A stretch of DNA of 64,000 nucleotides from Gigaspora margarita (lineage: Eukaryota > Glomeromycota > Glomeromycetes > Diversisporales > Gigasporaceae), in the NCBI GenBank assembly GCA_009809945.1, contig WTPW01000029.1, positions 497,295-561,294 of the forward strand, in the 5' to 3' direction. A program made the position numbers and the translations under genes. Shown here piece by piece: positions 1 through 13,700 of the stretch. The notes under the pieces were generated by a model, which was given only the letters and a program-made list of their open reading frames with translations, searched no databases and was not told the DNA's origin. The stretch's first letter is position 1. The number at the start of each line of letters is the position of its first letter.

Positions 1-410
1 TAAATTTTTAGCTAGTGAGTATCAACTTAATTTATAAATTGAAGTTTTTAATTTTTTAATTAAACACTTCTAATTAATATGTATATATATTAAACTATTA
101 GTTGGTGAGTACAAAATTAGTTTGTAAAGTTGAATACTTTATTATAATATTATTATAATAAAATTTTTCTAATTATATAAAATTAAATCATTAGATGGTA
201 AATATAAAATTAATTATAAACTATAAAACTTTATAATAATCGATAATTAAAAATATTTCATTCTTCAATTATATACGAATTAAATTATTAGGTGAGTATA
301 AAATTTATGATTAAGTTATCACAAATTGAATAAACTAATAAATAATCATTCATATTTAAATTAAAGAATAGTACTCATAGGTGAATATAAAATTAATTAT
401 AAATTTATTG
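1..410. repeat. degenerate tandem repeat, unit about 95 bp
   Basis: A motif of the form TTAGxxGGTGAGTATAAAATTA recurs with changes near 8, 98, 190, 288 and 380, each time followed by an AT-rich stretch. That gives four to five diverged copies. The left edge is cut by the window, so the true length is unknown. I see no coding potential. Confidence 0.5.
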
Positions 411-3239
411 TTTATACCGATGTACAGGATATTAAATTTATTTTTAATTATATATTTTTAGACTAATAACTTGAAGTATTGTGGTTTTGTGTCATACAAT
501 TATGAATTATAAGTATAATGTAGGTATGTTATTTACTGTAAGATCTTGGCTTTGTAAGAAAATATTTATTTTGCTAATTTACATTTGTTTGGCATAACAA
601 TTTTTTAAATTACATATTTCAATTATTATAATTCATAAATTAATATTTTAGTTATTGAGTTTTATAAATTTTTTGTAAGTGATGCAAAATTTGCCCTCCT
701 GATCATATAATTTACTTATTTAGTAGCCTATCAAAATAGAATTTTATATGACAAAAAGTAAATATTAAAAAAAGATTTTAAAATATTTTAAACTTTTATT
801 ATATAACCCTATTTTAAATTTTAAATCAATATAATCCTTACAATTATATATATATATTCCAATTTTAGTTAAAGTTAAATTTAGCTTTAATAAATTTGTA
901 AAAAAAAAATTATAAAAAGGTTATTTTACACTTTGATTTTTGATTTATTAACTTTTTAAATCGAATCATTGCATGCGTCTGACCGCTAAAGGCAGATATT
1001 AAACTTTACTAAATGAATTTATTGATAATATGTGGCAGCAGCGTACAGCGGTGCGATTGATGCACAAGCTGAAACTGGTTGTGCACCGGGAAGTAGCAAT
1101 TACTATTTGCGCCGGGTATGTTTGTTTTTAGCTTGCCGTAATAAAAATTGTCAACATATTTTAGTCAGCTTAAGCTGTAAGTAATTTCGGCAGCCAAAAT
1201 CAATTTCGGATACAAAATAATTCCGGCTGCCAAATTATTTTCGGATGTCGGAAATAATTTCGGCTACTGTAACGAATAATTTTCCTGTGCCTCCTCATTT
1301 CCGTATTTGTATAATTCTTTAAGTTGTCACATACCTTCCATAGCCACGTTAATCTTACCTTTCTAGTATTAGGCATTATTATGTATTCTTGGTGGCTGTT
1401 ATTTTGGGCGCATTAAAACATTGGGGGTGGCTACGTATACGTAGTCGCTTAAACCGCAATGAAGGTTCGAAAAGCCCACTGCGTCAACGTAGTCAAAGCC
1501 GCAAAGTAAGCATAGCCATCGTAGCATAGACGTAGTGGTAGCGAAGTAAACATGTAACCTTGCCTGAGATTTAAAATGTATATAAAGGGTTGCCCTTGCC
1601 CTTAGTTTACAATAATAAAATGTATCTAATTTATGCTCTTAAAAATCGTCCTTAAATAAATATACATTCTTTTAATAATAAATGCCTAATAAATCATAAA
1701 TATCCGCGTCCCATAAATTACTGCCAAATTCATGTGACATTCTAACGTCAACCATCGGAGTTAAACTCGGCACGAAAGTACGAAGCTCTCCCATACGATG
1801 GTTACACTACCGAAAGTATTTTCGGATGCCCGAAAATATTTACAGTTTCCAAATATGTTTTCGGACGCATTATGCTTAAATTTTACAGCCATTATCATAA
1901 ATTCTGGGGTACTTGATAAAATAACCGAATAACTTTTCGGTTTATTCGATTACAGCTGTTTTTATAAATTCTGGTCAACTGATAAAAATTATTTCACGTA
2001 TATCCCCGTTTAAATACAGAAATATAATACTTTCAACACATTTCCACTGACAAATAATTGAAAAAATTTAGATGGCTTATCAGTTCGAAAAATTTGCTAA
2101 ACACTTTTAGTGTTAGCAGATCTTTTATAAGTCCCCTTGATTGTTTTGTTGTAATTTTTGTAACATATGCAGGTGCCAATTTAATAATATACATTATTCT
2201 TAACTTGAATCCGTGTCAAGTCAGAAGTTTTAGGCTATTTAATTAATAATTGCCCTCCCGGTATTTTTTATTACGGCTATTCTCATTGCAGCTGTTTTTA
2301 TAATTTCTGGGTCATCTAAAAAAATTTGCCGAAGTCTATTCGGCAGAAATCAATTTTTCTCGGTGTTACACAGCATATATAAATGTATGTATCAATAACC
2401 AAATTCAACCAAACCAAACCAACAAAATCCGGACAACTGTACCGAAGGAGGAGTGTTATATTTGGCGAGTGGATAAGTCAAGGCTTCGGTTGTCGATACT
2501 TCGGGGTAACTCTCTATCAACAATCAATTACAGTATCCACAATACGTTGGGACACTTTACAAATAACCATGACAACCTCAGTATGTTGAAAAAACTGCTG
2601 GACAGTGTAACATAACATGCACAAAAAATACAGACAAATGACTGTATTGGTATGCCACTTAATAGTAGATTAGGGTAAGTTTGTTTTATGTATAAGGAAT
2701 ATATGGAGTCTGTTACAAATGAATTCTTTTTAATTATGAACAATCTACCTTCTTTCTAGGGCAACAACTTTATTATATACTTTTTTTATTGTCCGAAGGA
2801 CATTACAGACGAGCAATAGAATACCTAATGTCTGTGTGTTAACAAATTCTAGATTCTGATTGGATAGATCAGGTGTAAAATAAAATAAAAACAATAAAGG
2901 TTATGACTACTTTTGCATTTTTATAACAATTCTATAGATCAGCAATATATATGTAGATTTGTTTATATACACATAATACAAATATGCATATAGATTATTA
3001 TTGAATTATTATCTCTATATAAGTCATATTTGCTTATATGTTAAATATTGTCAAATAATTTACAAACTTGACCAAAATTATAAATGATTGTTTTATTGAT
3101 CAAGTGGTACAAATTACTGTATTTTGTTTCTATTTTGGCAGTCTGTGCAATGTTTTATCCCTACTTGTTACTTATTTAGATATTTGGTAAATAATTTATT
3201 GGCTATAACTAGTTATTTAACTATATAACCAATTGTGGT
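411..3239. other. intergenic; GC-richer patch at about 960-2420 with short dispersed repeats
   Basis: No gene is supported. The short open frames here start at TTG or lie in AT-rich sequence and resemble no protein. From about 960 to 2420 the sequence is richer in C and G. It carries repeated TTTCGGATG-like and CGGCTGCC-like words (1185-1270, 1810-1870), a perfect palindrome CTACGTATACGTAG near 1432, and a direct repeat of about 35 bp (a CAGCTGTTTTTATAA core) near 1950 and 2290. These look like remnants of one or more mobile elements that I cannot name. Confidence 0.4.
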
Positions 3240-3400
3240 GCTAGCAGGACCCCAAATATACAATAGATAGGTCAGGATTACTAAAATAGAAAGATCTGCA
3301 GAAAAACCTCAAAAATAAGCAAAAATCTGCATAAAAATATTCAAAAATAAGCAAACTAATATCTGACCTATCTATGTATATTTCAGGGTCCTTTGCTAGC
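3240..3400. mobile_element. short foldback element (MITE-like), about 161 bp
   Basis: The two ends form an imperfect inverted repeat of about 40 bp. The left end starts GCTAGCAGGACCCC and the right end reads GGGTCCTTTGCTAGC; both arms contain TAGATAGGTCAG or its complement. The middle is short and noncoding, with repeated AAAAATAAGCAAA words. I could not read a target duplication. The family is unknown. Confidence 0.6.
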
Positions 3401-4103
3401 TATGAGTAATTACCAATAATAACTGACCAAACCAAACCCATTCCTAAGCAGGATTCTATCTGAATAGAGGGTCTGAATGTGAACTTACTTTTTGCAATCA
3501 CAAATTGTTCGGATGCATATAGGCTCTATTCTAATATATAATAGAGTTATCTGCTTTGTTTGAATAACTGTCAAACTAGTTTCTATCCAGTTTTATAATT
3601 TTAGCCATGTCCCTGCTTAGCTAGCTTTAAATCAGCTAATTTATAGCAACTCGAAAGAAATCAATATTTTTTGTAAATTTTGTTTTATAAAATAGTTAGT
3701 ACATATAATAGATCATAAATAATTAAAGCATGATAAAAACTAGATAAATATTATGCTTTTTTTGTTTTATAATTTTTTTAATAAAAGCCAAAACTTTATA
3801 TAGACCTTTATTTTACTGTATAAAGCAATTAAAATATATAATAGGTATTTGAATATTTAGATCTAGTAACTTAAGATTTAAACAAACTAAATAGTGTTGC
3901 AAGACAAGGTTTGGTCAGTAATCATTCTGCAGCAATTGGGTAACCAACTAACAAAATATAAGGCATAATTTGAGAGGATATTAGATTTGGCTAAGTGGTT
4001 AATAAAAAATATGATTTATAATTGTATAACTTACATTACTTTATTAATAGATAAGGCAGGGAATTCACTCTTGTTCCCAAAGGACTATATGGCCTTTATT
4101 TAT
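3401..4103. other. intergenic, no gene seen
   Basis: AT-rich sequence without a supported gene. The open frame across 3987-4214 starts at TTG and runs into the poly(T) end of the neighbouring retroposon, so I do not accept it. Confidence 0.5.
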
Positions 4104-4781
4104 TTATTTTTTTTATTTTTTTATTTTTTTGATTTCAAAGTGCCCACCTTGGGACATAGGAATTATTTATTCAAGATATTAGGGCTGTCAGTAACCCACA
4201 TGGGGATTCACTGACATTTGTTACATAGACAAGAATCCAACTAGCCACACATAAACTTTTGGTATCTAATTTAAGTAGTCTGCCCAAAGGTTACACATTA
4301 GCTGCCATACCTGCAACCCAACTACAGGAATTGCCTATTTATATCCTCTGATCTTCTGTCCCTCCTGCCAACCCATCCTGTATCACCAGAACAATCCTGT
4401 TACATAAGTTAGTTAGACCATTCTAGATGCTTATTTATGGTACTTAGGACCCAGCCAGGCATTCCTGGTTTGTTATTCTCGAGGGAAACTTGGTAGAGCA
4501 TCACCATTTCCAGTGCTTACCTACACTTTCAGTAACTTACACATCTACTGAAGCAGACCACTTGCAGTCAGGGATTATCTTTAAACTGCTACTGTTACCT
4601 ACTACTGCCCTTGTGAAGTTCACTGAACCCAGTACTCCATTCTCTTACCAGGATCCTTTTTCCCAGAATTCCAAACTACCAATCCAGTTGGCCTGAAAGG
4701 ATTGGTCAGCCAGGCTTTAGGTGCCTTATGGTCTCCCTTTTCTTGGTTCCTACTTCTATAATATAGGTCCTTTTCCTCCAG
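4104..4781 (-). mobile_element. 5'-truncated SINE-like retroposon, copy 2, with 16-bp target duplication
   Basis: The block is flanked by a perfect 16-bp direct repeat, tatggcctttatttat, at 4088-4103 and 4782-4797. A T-rich run at its left end is the poly(A) tail of an element lying on the minus strand. On the minus strand its body matches the 29.35-30.16 kb element over several stretches, for example around 4230-4330, where both read ACTTAAATTAG and then GGCAGCTA. It lacks the tRNA-like head of that element, so it is truncated at the 5' end. Target duplication, A-tail and 5' truncation together indicate target-primed reverse transcription by a LINE enzyme supplied elsewhere. Confidence 0.85.
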
Positions 4782-4797
4782 TATGGCCTTTATTTAT

Positions 4798-5220
4798 AAT
4801 TATTAAACTCAACTATTTACATTGTAGAAATTATCTATATACTATGATCATTAATATATGTCAGATTGACCAAAATTTTTATGATCCCTTCTATTACTAA
4901 TATTATTCTAATTATCTATATTCTCCAGATCCAAATTATCTGAGATATTTGCCAGATCAGGCTTTTCTGGAATATCTAGTTGATTGGGAAAATCTAGCTA
5001 GTAAAGTTCTAATTTGAATATCTCAAGTTACAATAGCATGTGTCTGCATTACATCATGTTATTACAATGAGCTTTTGCTAATACTACATCTTCTTAATAG
5101 TTAAAGAAGTGTTTTTACAAAGAGCTACTATTAGTGCTTTGCTTCTCTCAGAATTAGGGTTGCTAGTGCTAGTACTTGGCAGTGCCAATGGTGCATAATA
5201 TAGGTGGAGCCAAATACAAG
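4798..5220. other. intergenic, no gene seen
   Basis: AT-rich noncoding sequence between two mobile elements. I see no motif or frame worth calling. Confidence 0.4.
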
Positions 5221-5906
5221 CAGGGATGGTAAATAACCTAATATGACCCAAATGACTCAAATAACAAATGACCAGTCACAGGTCATTTCAAAAACCAAAT
5301 GACCCTAGAAGGTCATTTAACATTTGTTAACTGATAATCTAATATTTTTAAACCAATCAAAATTGATTATTAGACAAAAGTAATTTTTATACAATATGAT
5401 TGATAATTATAGCTACATACTAAAGTTAAAATTATACTAAATTAATCAACCTTTATGCCTTAAGTAAAGTTGTTCAGAAGAACAAATTGCATAAATTTAA
5501 GAATTTTATATAATTTAAATAACTTTTTATTAAGCTATTGTTGTGTTTTATATTTATATAAAAAAGTGAAAATTTTTTTAAGTAAATGTAAAATATCAAA
5601 ATGGCTTAATAAAAAGTTATCTAAATTATTTAATGTTAAATATATGCAATTTGTCTTTCTAAACAACTTTGCTTAAGACGTAATTATTGATTAACTTAAT
5701 AAAATTTTGACTTTTATATGTAGCAAAGATTATTAATTAGCAATATCACAGTGTTTGGTAACTTTTTTATATTAGCAAACTGACCAATAAAATTATGTTG
5801 TATACAAATAACCCAAATGACCTAATGACCCAATGACCTGGTCATTTATCCAAATGACTTGGTCATTTAAATTTTGAGCAAATGACCAGGTTATTTACTA
5901 TCCCTA
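5221..5906. mobile_element. nonautonomous hAT-like element, about 686 bp
   Basis: The ends are inverted repeats. The left starts CAGGGATGGTAAATAACC; the right, read inward, starts TAGGGATAGTAAATAACC. Inside each end are several copies of the word AATGACC and its complement, in both directions (5240-5320 and 5815-5895), like subterminal transposase-binding repeats. The flanks aatacaag (5213-5220) and aataagac (5907-5914) share only part of an 8-bp duplication, so the target site is diverged or misread. There is no transposase. The terminal CAGGG/TAGGG type and the subterminal repeats fit hAT, by inference. Confidence 0.65.
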
Positions 5907-6694
5907 AATAAGACCCCTTATATGCATAAAACGTTTGTAGTACACTTAGACTAAATTTTTTAAAATATTTATCATACAGTTACACAAATCTTATTTTTTT
6001 AATAGCAACTTAACTCACCCTTTGATGTACACTTAATTAATAATATCAAAAAAGAAATGTTGTACAGTTATTATTGTGCAAGAATAGTTAGTCGTATATA
6101 ATATATAAATATAATATATATAACATACGAAATTTAATAGAAACTAGTAAAATCAATAATAGTAACAATATTTATTTATTGTGCATAATTTAGTATCAAC
6201 TTTATATACCTGTCTCTAAATTGATTCTAGAACAATATCAATATTGTTTGCTTAAGTATTACAATGATTGGTATGTACTATATAGAGAATATATATGATA
6301 AAACACAATAGTTACTAGGAGATAAGTTTCTATTTTACTTGAATAAAGGTCTCTTTAGCATTATAATATAATATTGTTGCTTCAAAAAGATATAACTTTT
6401 GTGGATACAACATTGTATAAAATTGAATATTACCAATTTCAATTAATAGAAATTTTAAAACATAAATATAATTTATTAACTTTTATTTTTTTTAAAGTAA
6501 TTTAATTTTAAACATTTATTATATCTTTGTCATACATTAATTTATTTTAATTAAAACTATATTGTACACTTAATTATAAATTTAAAATTATTATTTAAAT
6601 GTATATCGTACACTTAAACTGTTGCTTTAATGTTTGTGTACACTTATAATAAAATTTAAGTGTACACTTATATAAAGTTTAAAGACAAAGGTTA
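5907..6694. other. intergenic, no gene seen
   Basis: AT-rich. It contains scattered GTACACTTA words (near 5940, 6020, 6560, 6610, 6645 and 6665) but no frame that looks coding. Confidence 0.4.
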
Positions 6695-6958
6695 TATATG
6701 GGCTTGGTGTTACAGAAAAGAGGGAAAATGACAAAATTTTGAAAATTAATTTTTTTATATAAATTAATTAAGAATACAATTAGGATCATTTTTTACTTAA
6801 GACACAAAAGTAGTTGTATTAATAAAATTTTGCAATATAGTTCTTCAAAATCTATAATTTCTTATAGCTTATTATAAAAGTTATAACATAAAAATTGATT
6901 TTTCAAAGATCCTTTTTTTTGTTGATTTTTTCCTTTTTGTAGCGCCAAGCCCATATAT
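6695..6958. mobile_element. TA-flanked inverted-repeat MITE, about 264 bp
   Basis: The left end reads TATATGGGCTTGGTGTTACA. The right end, complemented, reads TATATGGGCTTGGCGCTACA. The arms continue as A/T-rich complementary sequence for about 55 bp. TA dinucleotides flank the ends, but they lie in a TATATA run, so the exact boundary is uncertain. No coding sequence. Tc1/mariner relationship is inferred only from the TA target. Confidence 0.6.
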
Positions 6959-7854
6959 ATATAACATTAGTATTCAGGGGTCCTCCCTAAATACAGGTAT
7001 AGTGCAAGATGGCAGGCCAATCATATTTAAACTTTATTGAATATTAAATTATTATGAGTTTACTAATTCCCCTATACTTCTAATTTGGTTTCACATATCA
7101 AAGTAAGAAAATTATTAATCAATTTATGGTCTCCAATAATAAAGTGAGAGAAATTAGTTTTTATATGTTAATACTATTGTAACAGAATTGGATTTTGGAT
7201 TAGAAGAGTGCCATTTATTATGTAATTTTTTGTTGCTATATGCTAAAACCCATCCCCCCTACGTGATACTATATATAAGAATTCATATTAAATCACATGA
7301 TCGATGACCAATCAAATTGTGAATTTTATCAGCCTGTCTGAAAAAGTAAAAACACAAAAATACAACTATAGATAAAACATGATTATATATATGAACTAGA
7401 AATGGGTTTCATGCATGCACATGATTCCAAATCATGTGCATTTTATCTATTAAAAAAAATTTTTTGAGGGTTTTTTTATTAATGCCATATAAAATGCGCA
7501 TTTTATTCCATTGCTATTACCCATAAAAATGTGGTTTCTATATAAAGTTAGGTAAATATATAAATAGAATTTATCTTTTCTATGTATAAAAGTCTCATTA
7601 ACTGTAAGTATGATGAGAAAAACTATATAATAGTAATTTTAGAAATATAAATCATGTGCAAAGAAAGCGCAAAGAGATAAATTTAATTAAATCTAATTTG
7701 CTATTAATGTTCTTATGATAATATAATTCATTGATATTTATATGCTTTGAAGCTGCTAACCATAAAAGTCTAGTAATAAAATTCATAGTCACACATATGA
7801 TAACAAAACAGTGATACTAAAATAATCAAAATTGTATAAGTAGCAGAGCAAAAA
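6959..7854. other. intergenic, no gene seen
   Basis: AT-rich sequence with no supported gene or clear repeat. Confidence 0.4.
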
Positions 7855-8110
7855 AGTGTGAAATCTAAAGGTAAATTCAAGTATATCTTCGAATTCACAA
7901 AAAAAAAAAAGTAAAAAAAGATTATTTAAGAAAACTGCACAAGAGGCTGTGCAAAAAATCATGAAATCTAAAGGTATATCTTCGAATTCATATGAAAAGA
8001 AGTAAAAAAAAATTAGTTTAAGAAAACTGCATGAGGCTGTGCAATAAAGTGTAAAATCTAAAGGTAAATTCAAGTATATTTTCAAATTCACACGAAAAAG
8101 ATGTAAAAAA
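7855..8110. repeat. tandem repeat, three units of about 95-100 bp
   Basis: The word AAATCTAAAGGTA occurs near 7860, 7960 and 8054. Each copy is followed by a CGAATTCA-like word, then an A-run with GTAAAAAAA, then AAGAAAACTGCA and GGCTGTGCAA. The open frame on the minus strand here simply reads through the repeat and is not a gene. Confidence 0.7.
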
Positions 8111-8429
8111 AATTAATAAGAAATCAAGCTTAATAAAAAAGAAAATTAAAATGAATTACTTCCCATTACTAAGCCAAAGCCATATTAAACTTACCATATT
8201 TGCAACATGAGATTGAAGATAAAATTTTGTAAAAAAAAAAGAATCTGTAAAAAAAGTATATAAACAAAATTGGTAAAATTAGTAAAAGTATTCTGAATTC
8301 AGAATAATAATTCGACAATTCCCTTTTTTTTTTTCTTATCAGAGTTTTTAAAAGCTTTACGATACAAGATTTAAACTTTTCATTAAACATTTTCGAAACC
8401 ATTAAAATTTAATACCTCTAAGTTCAAAA

Positions 8430-10767
8430 TGAGTCAAACTTCCTTTCAATACCCAAGTTTTTGAAAACTCATTTGTACACTACTCCTACAATGCTGTACT
8501 ATGAGTTCTGTAATGCTTTCATTTATTTTACAAAAGTTAAAGCTTGTAATCCAAGTATAAAATGGAAGAATTTAATGGATGCAGCAAATATAGAATAGCA
8601 AAAATGTCAAAAAGAACCTGAGATAGAAATTAGAAAACTAATTAATCAATATTTTGCAGCAAGTCCCCTTATTATTCAAACAACAAACGTCTTTCTCCCT
8701 CTAAGTTTACCTAGTTCAGAGTTATCAAATTCAAATTCCAATATCAATATTAATACAAATCCTAGCACTAACCTCTTATTTTCATCTAATAAAATACCTA
8801 CTATTTCTCCTAATGTATTAGCTTAACGTTAAGCTCTGGAATCAATTCAAGAAGCAAAATCTAAAATAAAAGAGTATGAATGTTTATTAGCTCATACTAG
8901 TGATAAAATCTTCAAAATCAGATATATGAAAATTAAAGAATACTCACACAAAAATTGCACAAAAAGAAAAGCATTTTAATCTACTTTAGCAATATGCTGT
9001 AGCTTAGAGGAGATTTTGAGAAAAGAGAAAAAACCAAATTAATGATGGAGTTATTGAAATATATGATACTAGAGGACGCCCATTTGAGTTCCAAAAAAAT
9101 CCAGAATTACTTGATCAAATACACGAATGTGTTGAATTTGGTGCGGCTGACAAAAAAAGAAAAAAACTGTAATTAAAGTTCATACCATTAAGCATATAAA
9201 AGAGAATTTACAAGATAGATATAATGTTTATATTACTCGACAAACACTTTCAACTTATCTTTTACCTCGATATACAAATACCCATAATGCACTTTGCCAC
9301 TGCTATCCTGCAAATATTAAAATTAGTGCAGTTTCTAGATCTGAAATGAAACCTCACATTGACAGACACTATTGTCTAGCATCAGTCAAAATGGCTAGAG
9401 TTTTGCTTCAACCTTTACCAACTATAGTCTTATCATCTCTCAAGATGATAAGCTAAAGTTGGTTTAGGTGTACCAGCAGTTGGTAAGAACTTTCAGAGCA
9501 TACAATCTTTTAATGAACCCATTACAGTATCTGATCATGATTTTCCTCATAGCACAAAACAAAAATTAATACCTTCAGTTTATCTAAATATTAACTCTAA
9601 TGATACTAATAAGTTATTATGTCAAGGTCAACTATCTATTTATATTCATCCTGAATATTTTGTTGGAACTTCTTCAATATCACATATGAGAGATTTACTT
9701 GAAATTACAAAGAATGATGAGTATTTGAAAATATTAAAACATGAAGAACATTATAGATCCATATGGGTTTGTTAGTAGATGGTGGACCTGATGAAAATCC
9801 AAAACATCTAAAAAATATAATTGAATATTGCCAGTTGTTTTGTGAGCTTGATCTAGATTATCTATCAGTTTGAACTCATGCCCCTTACCAGTTAGCATAT
9901 AACCTAGTTAAGCACAGTATGTGTATATTGTCTGAAAAGCTTGCTAGAATTGAATTGCCTGTTGATAAATTTTGGGTCGCATCTTAATAGTCAAGGTGCA
10001 GTTATAGATGAGGACTTGGTAAGATGTAACTTTGAATTTGCAGGTAAGTGTTTGTGTGATATTTGGGAGCATGATAAAATTCATAGAAAGCAGATATACG
10101 CTGATTATATTGGCTATAATGAAAACCCATTTCAAAACAATGGAAAAGAAATTCCTTCATGGTTATGGATAGAACATCATATACAAATCTGTCATTATTC
10201 CCTCAATGTTCGAAAATGTTTTGATTATAGTTGCTGTGGTAATATATATGCAAAGGAAGCATTTGACCTATTAAGAGAGAATAATGGATTTCTTCCACCA
10301 TTAACTAAAGGAAAAGATAATCATTATTTAAACCCAATTCATATTTTACAATATATGGATAAAATTAAGTTACCCAAATATGATAAAATATGTTCTTCAA
10401 TATCATCAGAGATGCATCAAAGATTTTGTTGCAATATGTATAACAAATATTTTCCTACTCTAAAAATGATTTCCAACTATAAAAAGACAAACCATTTCAA
10501 AAAAAAATACAAACAACATAATCTTGACCTTTTTATCAAATCTGAAATGATATGCTATCTAGCAGCTTAATTTTTTTTTCAAGATCTATGGAGCCATATT
10601 TATCTAAAGAAGAAATTATTGCATCCTTAGATTATCTTGATACACAACAAATTGAATTGAGTAATGCAGCCTTTTTGGAAGACTTCTCAAACTTATCTTC
10701 TATTGGCCACTCTTACAAATCTGAATTTTCTTCTTATTTGCTAGAAGCACTTTCTGATATTGAGTAA
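8430..10767 (+). pseudogene. decayed transposase-like gene (DGGPDENP family)
   Basis: Protein-like sequence runs across all three plus frames with many stops and frameshifts. Recognisable pieces in order: an N-terminal part near 8520-8900; a part with TLSTYLLPRY and a CHCYP cluster near 9250-9320; SEMKPHIDRHYCLASVKMAR near 9340-9400; GVPAVG and HPEYFVGTSS near 9470-9690; LLVDGGPDENPKHLKN near 9765-9820; THAPYQLAYN with an in-frame stop before it near 9875; then the longest open piece, 9941-10570, with KCFDYSCCGN, NNGFLPPLTKGKD and a CCNMYNKYFPTL tail; then a last piece ending at 10767. From memory this order matches a large uncharacterised family in Rhizophagus. The DGGPDENP segment may hold a catalytic Asp of a DDE-type nuclease; that is inference. 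No inverted repeats were found around it. Confidence 0.7.
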
Positions 10768-13700
10768 AACCATAGGTATCTGAAAGTCTAATATTAAGCA
10801 TTTATTTCATTCTAAATAGTAACCTAATTCCTTCCATTCCTTGTTCCAGAATAAGTAACGATTTGAATTATCTTATATAAAAAACATAAATGATTAGTAT
10901 TTGTGCATTATAAAAAACTATCAAGAATAATGATAAATTTTTATTTCAAAAATAAATATTAATAAAATATTAGCGCTTACCAGGAATGATAGTGTATAGT
11001 TTTACTGGCATCTAAATTGAAAGCAAAATCTTAAAGCTGATTGGTGTTGATGCAAGGCACATTTTTTCTCAAAATCACTACCTATTTTATATAACATAAA
11101 ATTTTTAATTTTAGAGAGAGGTTAAACATAGTAAATTTAGTTAGGGTTATCCTGATGCAGTTAGGATGGTTTATATATTTATATATCAAAAATGTGATTT
11201 ATGTAGCAAGTAGATCATATATTAACTCCCATTCTAACCCAACATAACAATTTCATACTTAAAACTTAAATGATTGGCTTACATGTACCATTGTGCGGCA
11301 CATGTACACCAATCATTTACTTTGATGGAGTGATATTCTGATGTCATTTATAATAACTTCATTATTACGATCAATGGGCTTGCCATTTAAAGTAAAGTCT
11401 GTTTTTAAATTTTAGCCAAATTTTGAAAAATCCTTTTTGGTAGGAATAATGATTTTACAAATTATATACATAACAATGCTATCACATTATTATGATTTAA
11501 TTGCTAATAAATTGCCTCGTAGGTATATACATGTATACATAAGGTAGCTGCACGACACAGTCACGCCAAAACCAGGAACATAAATTTTGATCTTTATAGA
11601 AACATGTTCTATAAAAAAATTTTGTTTAGTTATTGTAGGTATGTCTGAAAAAATGTTCGAATAGAGTTGACTTTCCAAATGCCAGTACTATATCATACAA
11701 TTTTGATACCATGATGTAAAAAAAAAAAAATTTTTTGGGTCGACAACATTAATATAAATGTACAAAATTAGTATAACATATAGTATGTTCAGAAAATCGA
11801 TTCATTAAGAACTTTTTTTTTGAACAAGACAGAAAATTTTTAGATTTAGACGATGAAATTTGAATGATATTTGGAAAATTAGAACAAATTTTTTTATAGG
11901 GATGTATTTTCTTAATAATATAAAAATATTTAAGAAAAAATTATTTTTTTACTGGTCAAAAATAAATAATTCTTAAGAGCTTAATGGTATAATTTGAATA
12001 TTTTTCAATGCTATTTGATATATTATAATTTCAATAACATGCATATTAGATTGACTAGGTTCATGATATGGCATAATATTATAAAAATCATTTGATCTGT
12101 ATTATTTCGTATAACCCATATTTTATTTAGTATTTACACACTGTATATAAAAGTCTTTATTGACTAAAAGGAAGTTACGTTATATATTATCAAGATACAC
12201 AGGATATTGAAATATGCTATATTATTGGTATAATCTAAAACTGGCTTAATTATGCAATTTTATATAATTAATGATAGTAAGTATTTCAGACAGTTTAGTG
12301 GACAATATTGACTAAACTATTGTAGTACCTGGTATTTTTTAAAAATTAAATAGATTCTTCAATATAGTAATTGTTATTGATTAATATATGGTCATAATTT
12401 TATAGTAATTGTTATTGATTAATATATGGATACTTTTATAGCTATGGTATAATAACATGTGTCAACCAAAATTACAAATTAACTTGTACATAATGTAACT
12501 GTGATATATGTAATTTTTAAGTTGTGGCAAAAAATATACACATGGTGTAAACAATGAAGAGTAATTTTTTTAATTTTATTGAATATTGTGTGATTTTATT
12601 TTTATCAAAGCATGTTCTATTTGTATTAGTGTAATATGTACTAACTAAAAATTTATTTTACAAGATTGAATCAATGATATTCTATGCAAGTTGTTAACTT
12701 TATTATATTTCTTCTGAATATGAATAGTGTAATGGCAAAGGTTCAGTAGTGAAAATTAGTTTTGTAATATGTAGTAGTGGAAAGTGATTGTTATGATGAT
12801 AACTTAATAATAATTATAATAATAATTATCATTCTGATCAAAAGATTCTGCAATGAACATATGCAGTATTGAGCAAATTACAGGGTATTAATTATTCGAG
12901 ATTAGTTAGAATTTATTATTAAAGATAGGAGCCAAAGTTCATATAAGGAAGATTACGAGTCAAATATTGTACAAGATAATTATGATATACAAGAAAATTA
13001 TAATGTAATTAATTTAAATCTTATAATATGTATATAAGGAATATAAAAAAATAAAGATAGTTGGTTACATGTTTACCTTCATAGTTAGATGATTGTAGTG
13101 TCTTGAATTCTTGTTAAGGTTGCACTCGTAGTTGGTAAGGGTAATGTTAATTAGAATATATAAAAAATTATTACAGGCTAATGTCTATAACAGACTTTAA
13201 TTAAATGAAATATACATATACAGTAAGTGCTAATATTGGGAGTTTAAATTGAGGTATAGATAGGTTATCTTAAGTATAGGATGCAATATGTTGTATAAAA
13301 TAGTTAGAGATGCTTTTAAATACCTTTTTTTCTTTATAACTGCTATTTTTTATTTAATAAAACATATTTTATAGTGAATAGTAAAATAAATATTTATATA
13401 ATGAGATATATTCAGTGAAGAAAATTTAAAATAAAATTTTGCTTACTGAGAATATATATTTTATTTTTAGATTTTAAAATTTTTTTAATGTTTTTAAAAT
13501 TAGTTTTTTTTACAATAAAAAATCAAAATTTTATGTTCTCATGAGAGTACTGTTTTTATATATTGTGATATTTAATTTTATTGAGAATATTAAGAACATT
13601 AAATTTCTAACACTAGATATATCTATCTGTAAAAATTATATATAATGAAATATAGCCTAGGTACATAAATATTTATGTGTTAATATGATCAATTAGTGTA

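Noticed and set aside
5213..5914. A clean 8-bp target duplication for the 5.2-kb hAT-like element
   Set aside because: The flanks aatacaag and aataagac agree only partly, so the duplication is not claimed.
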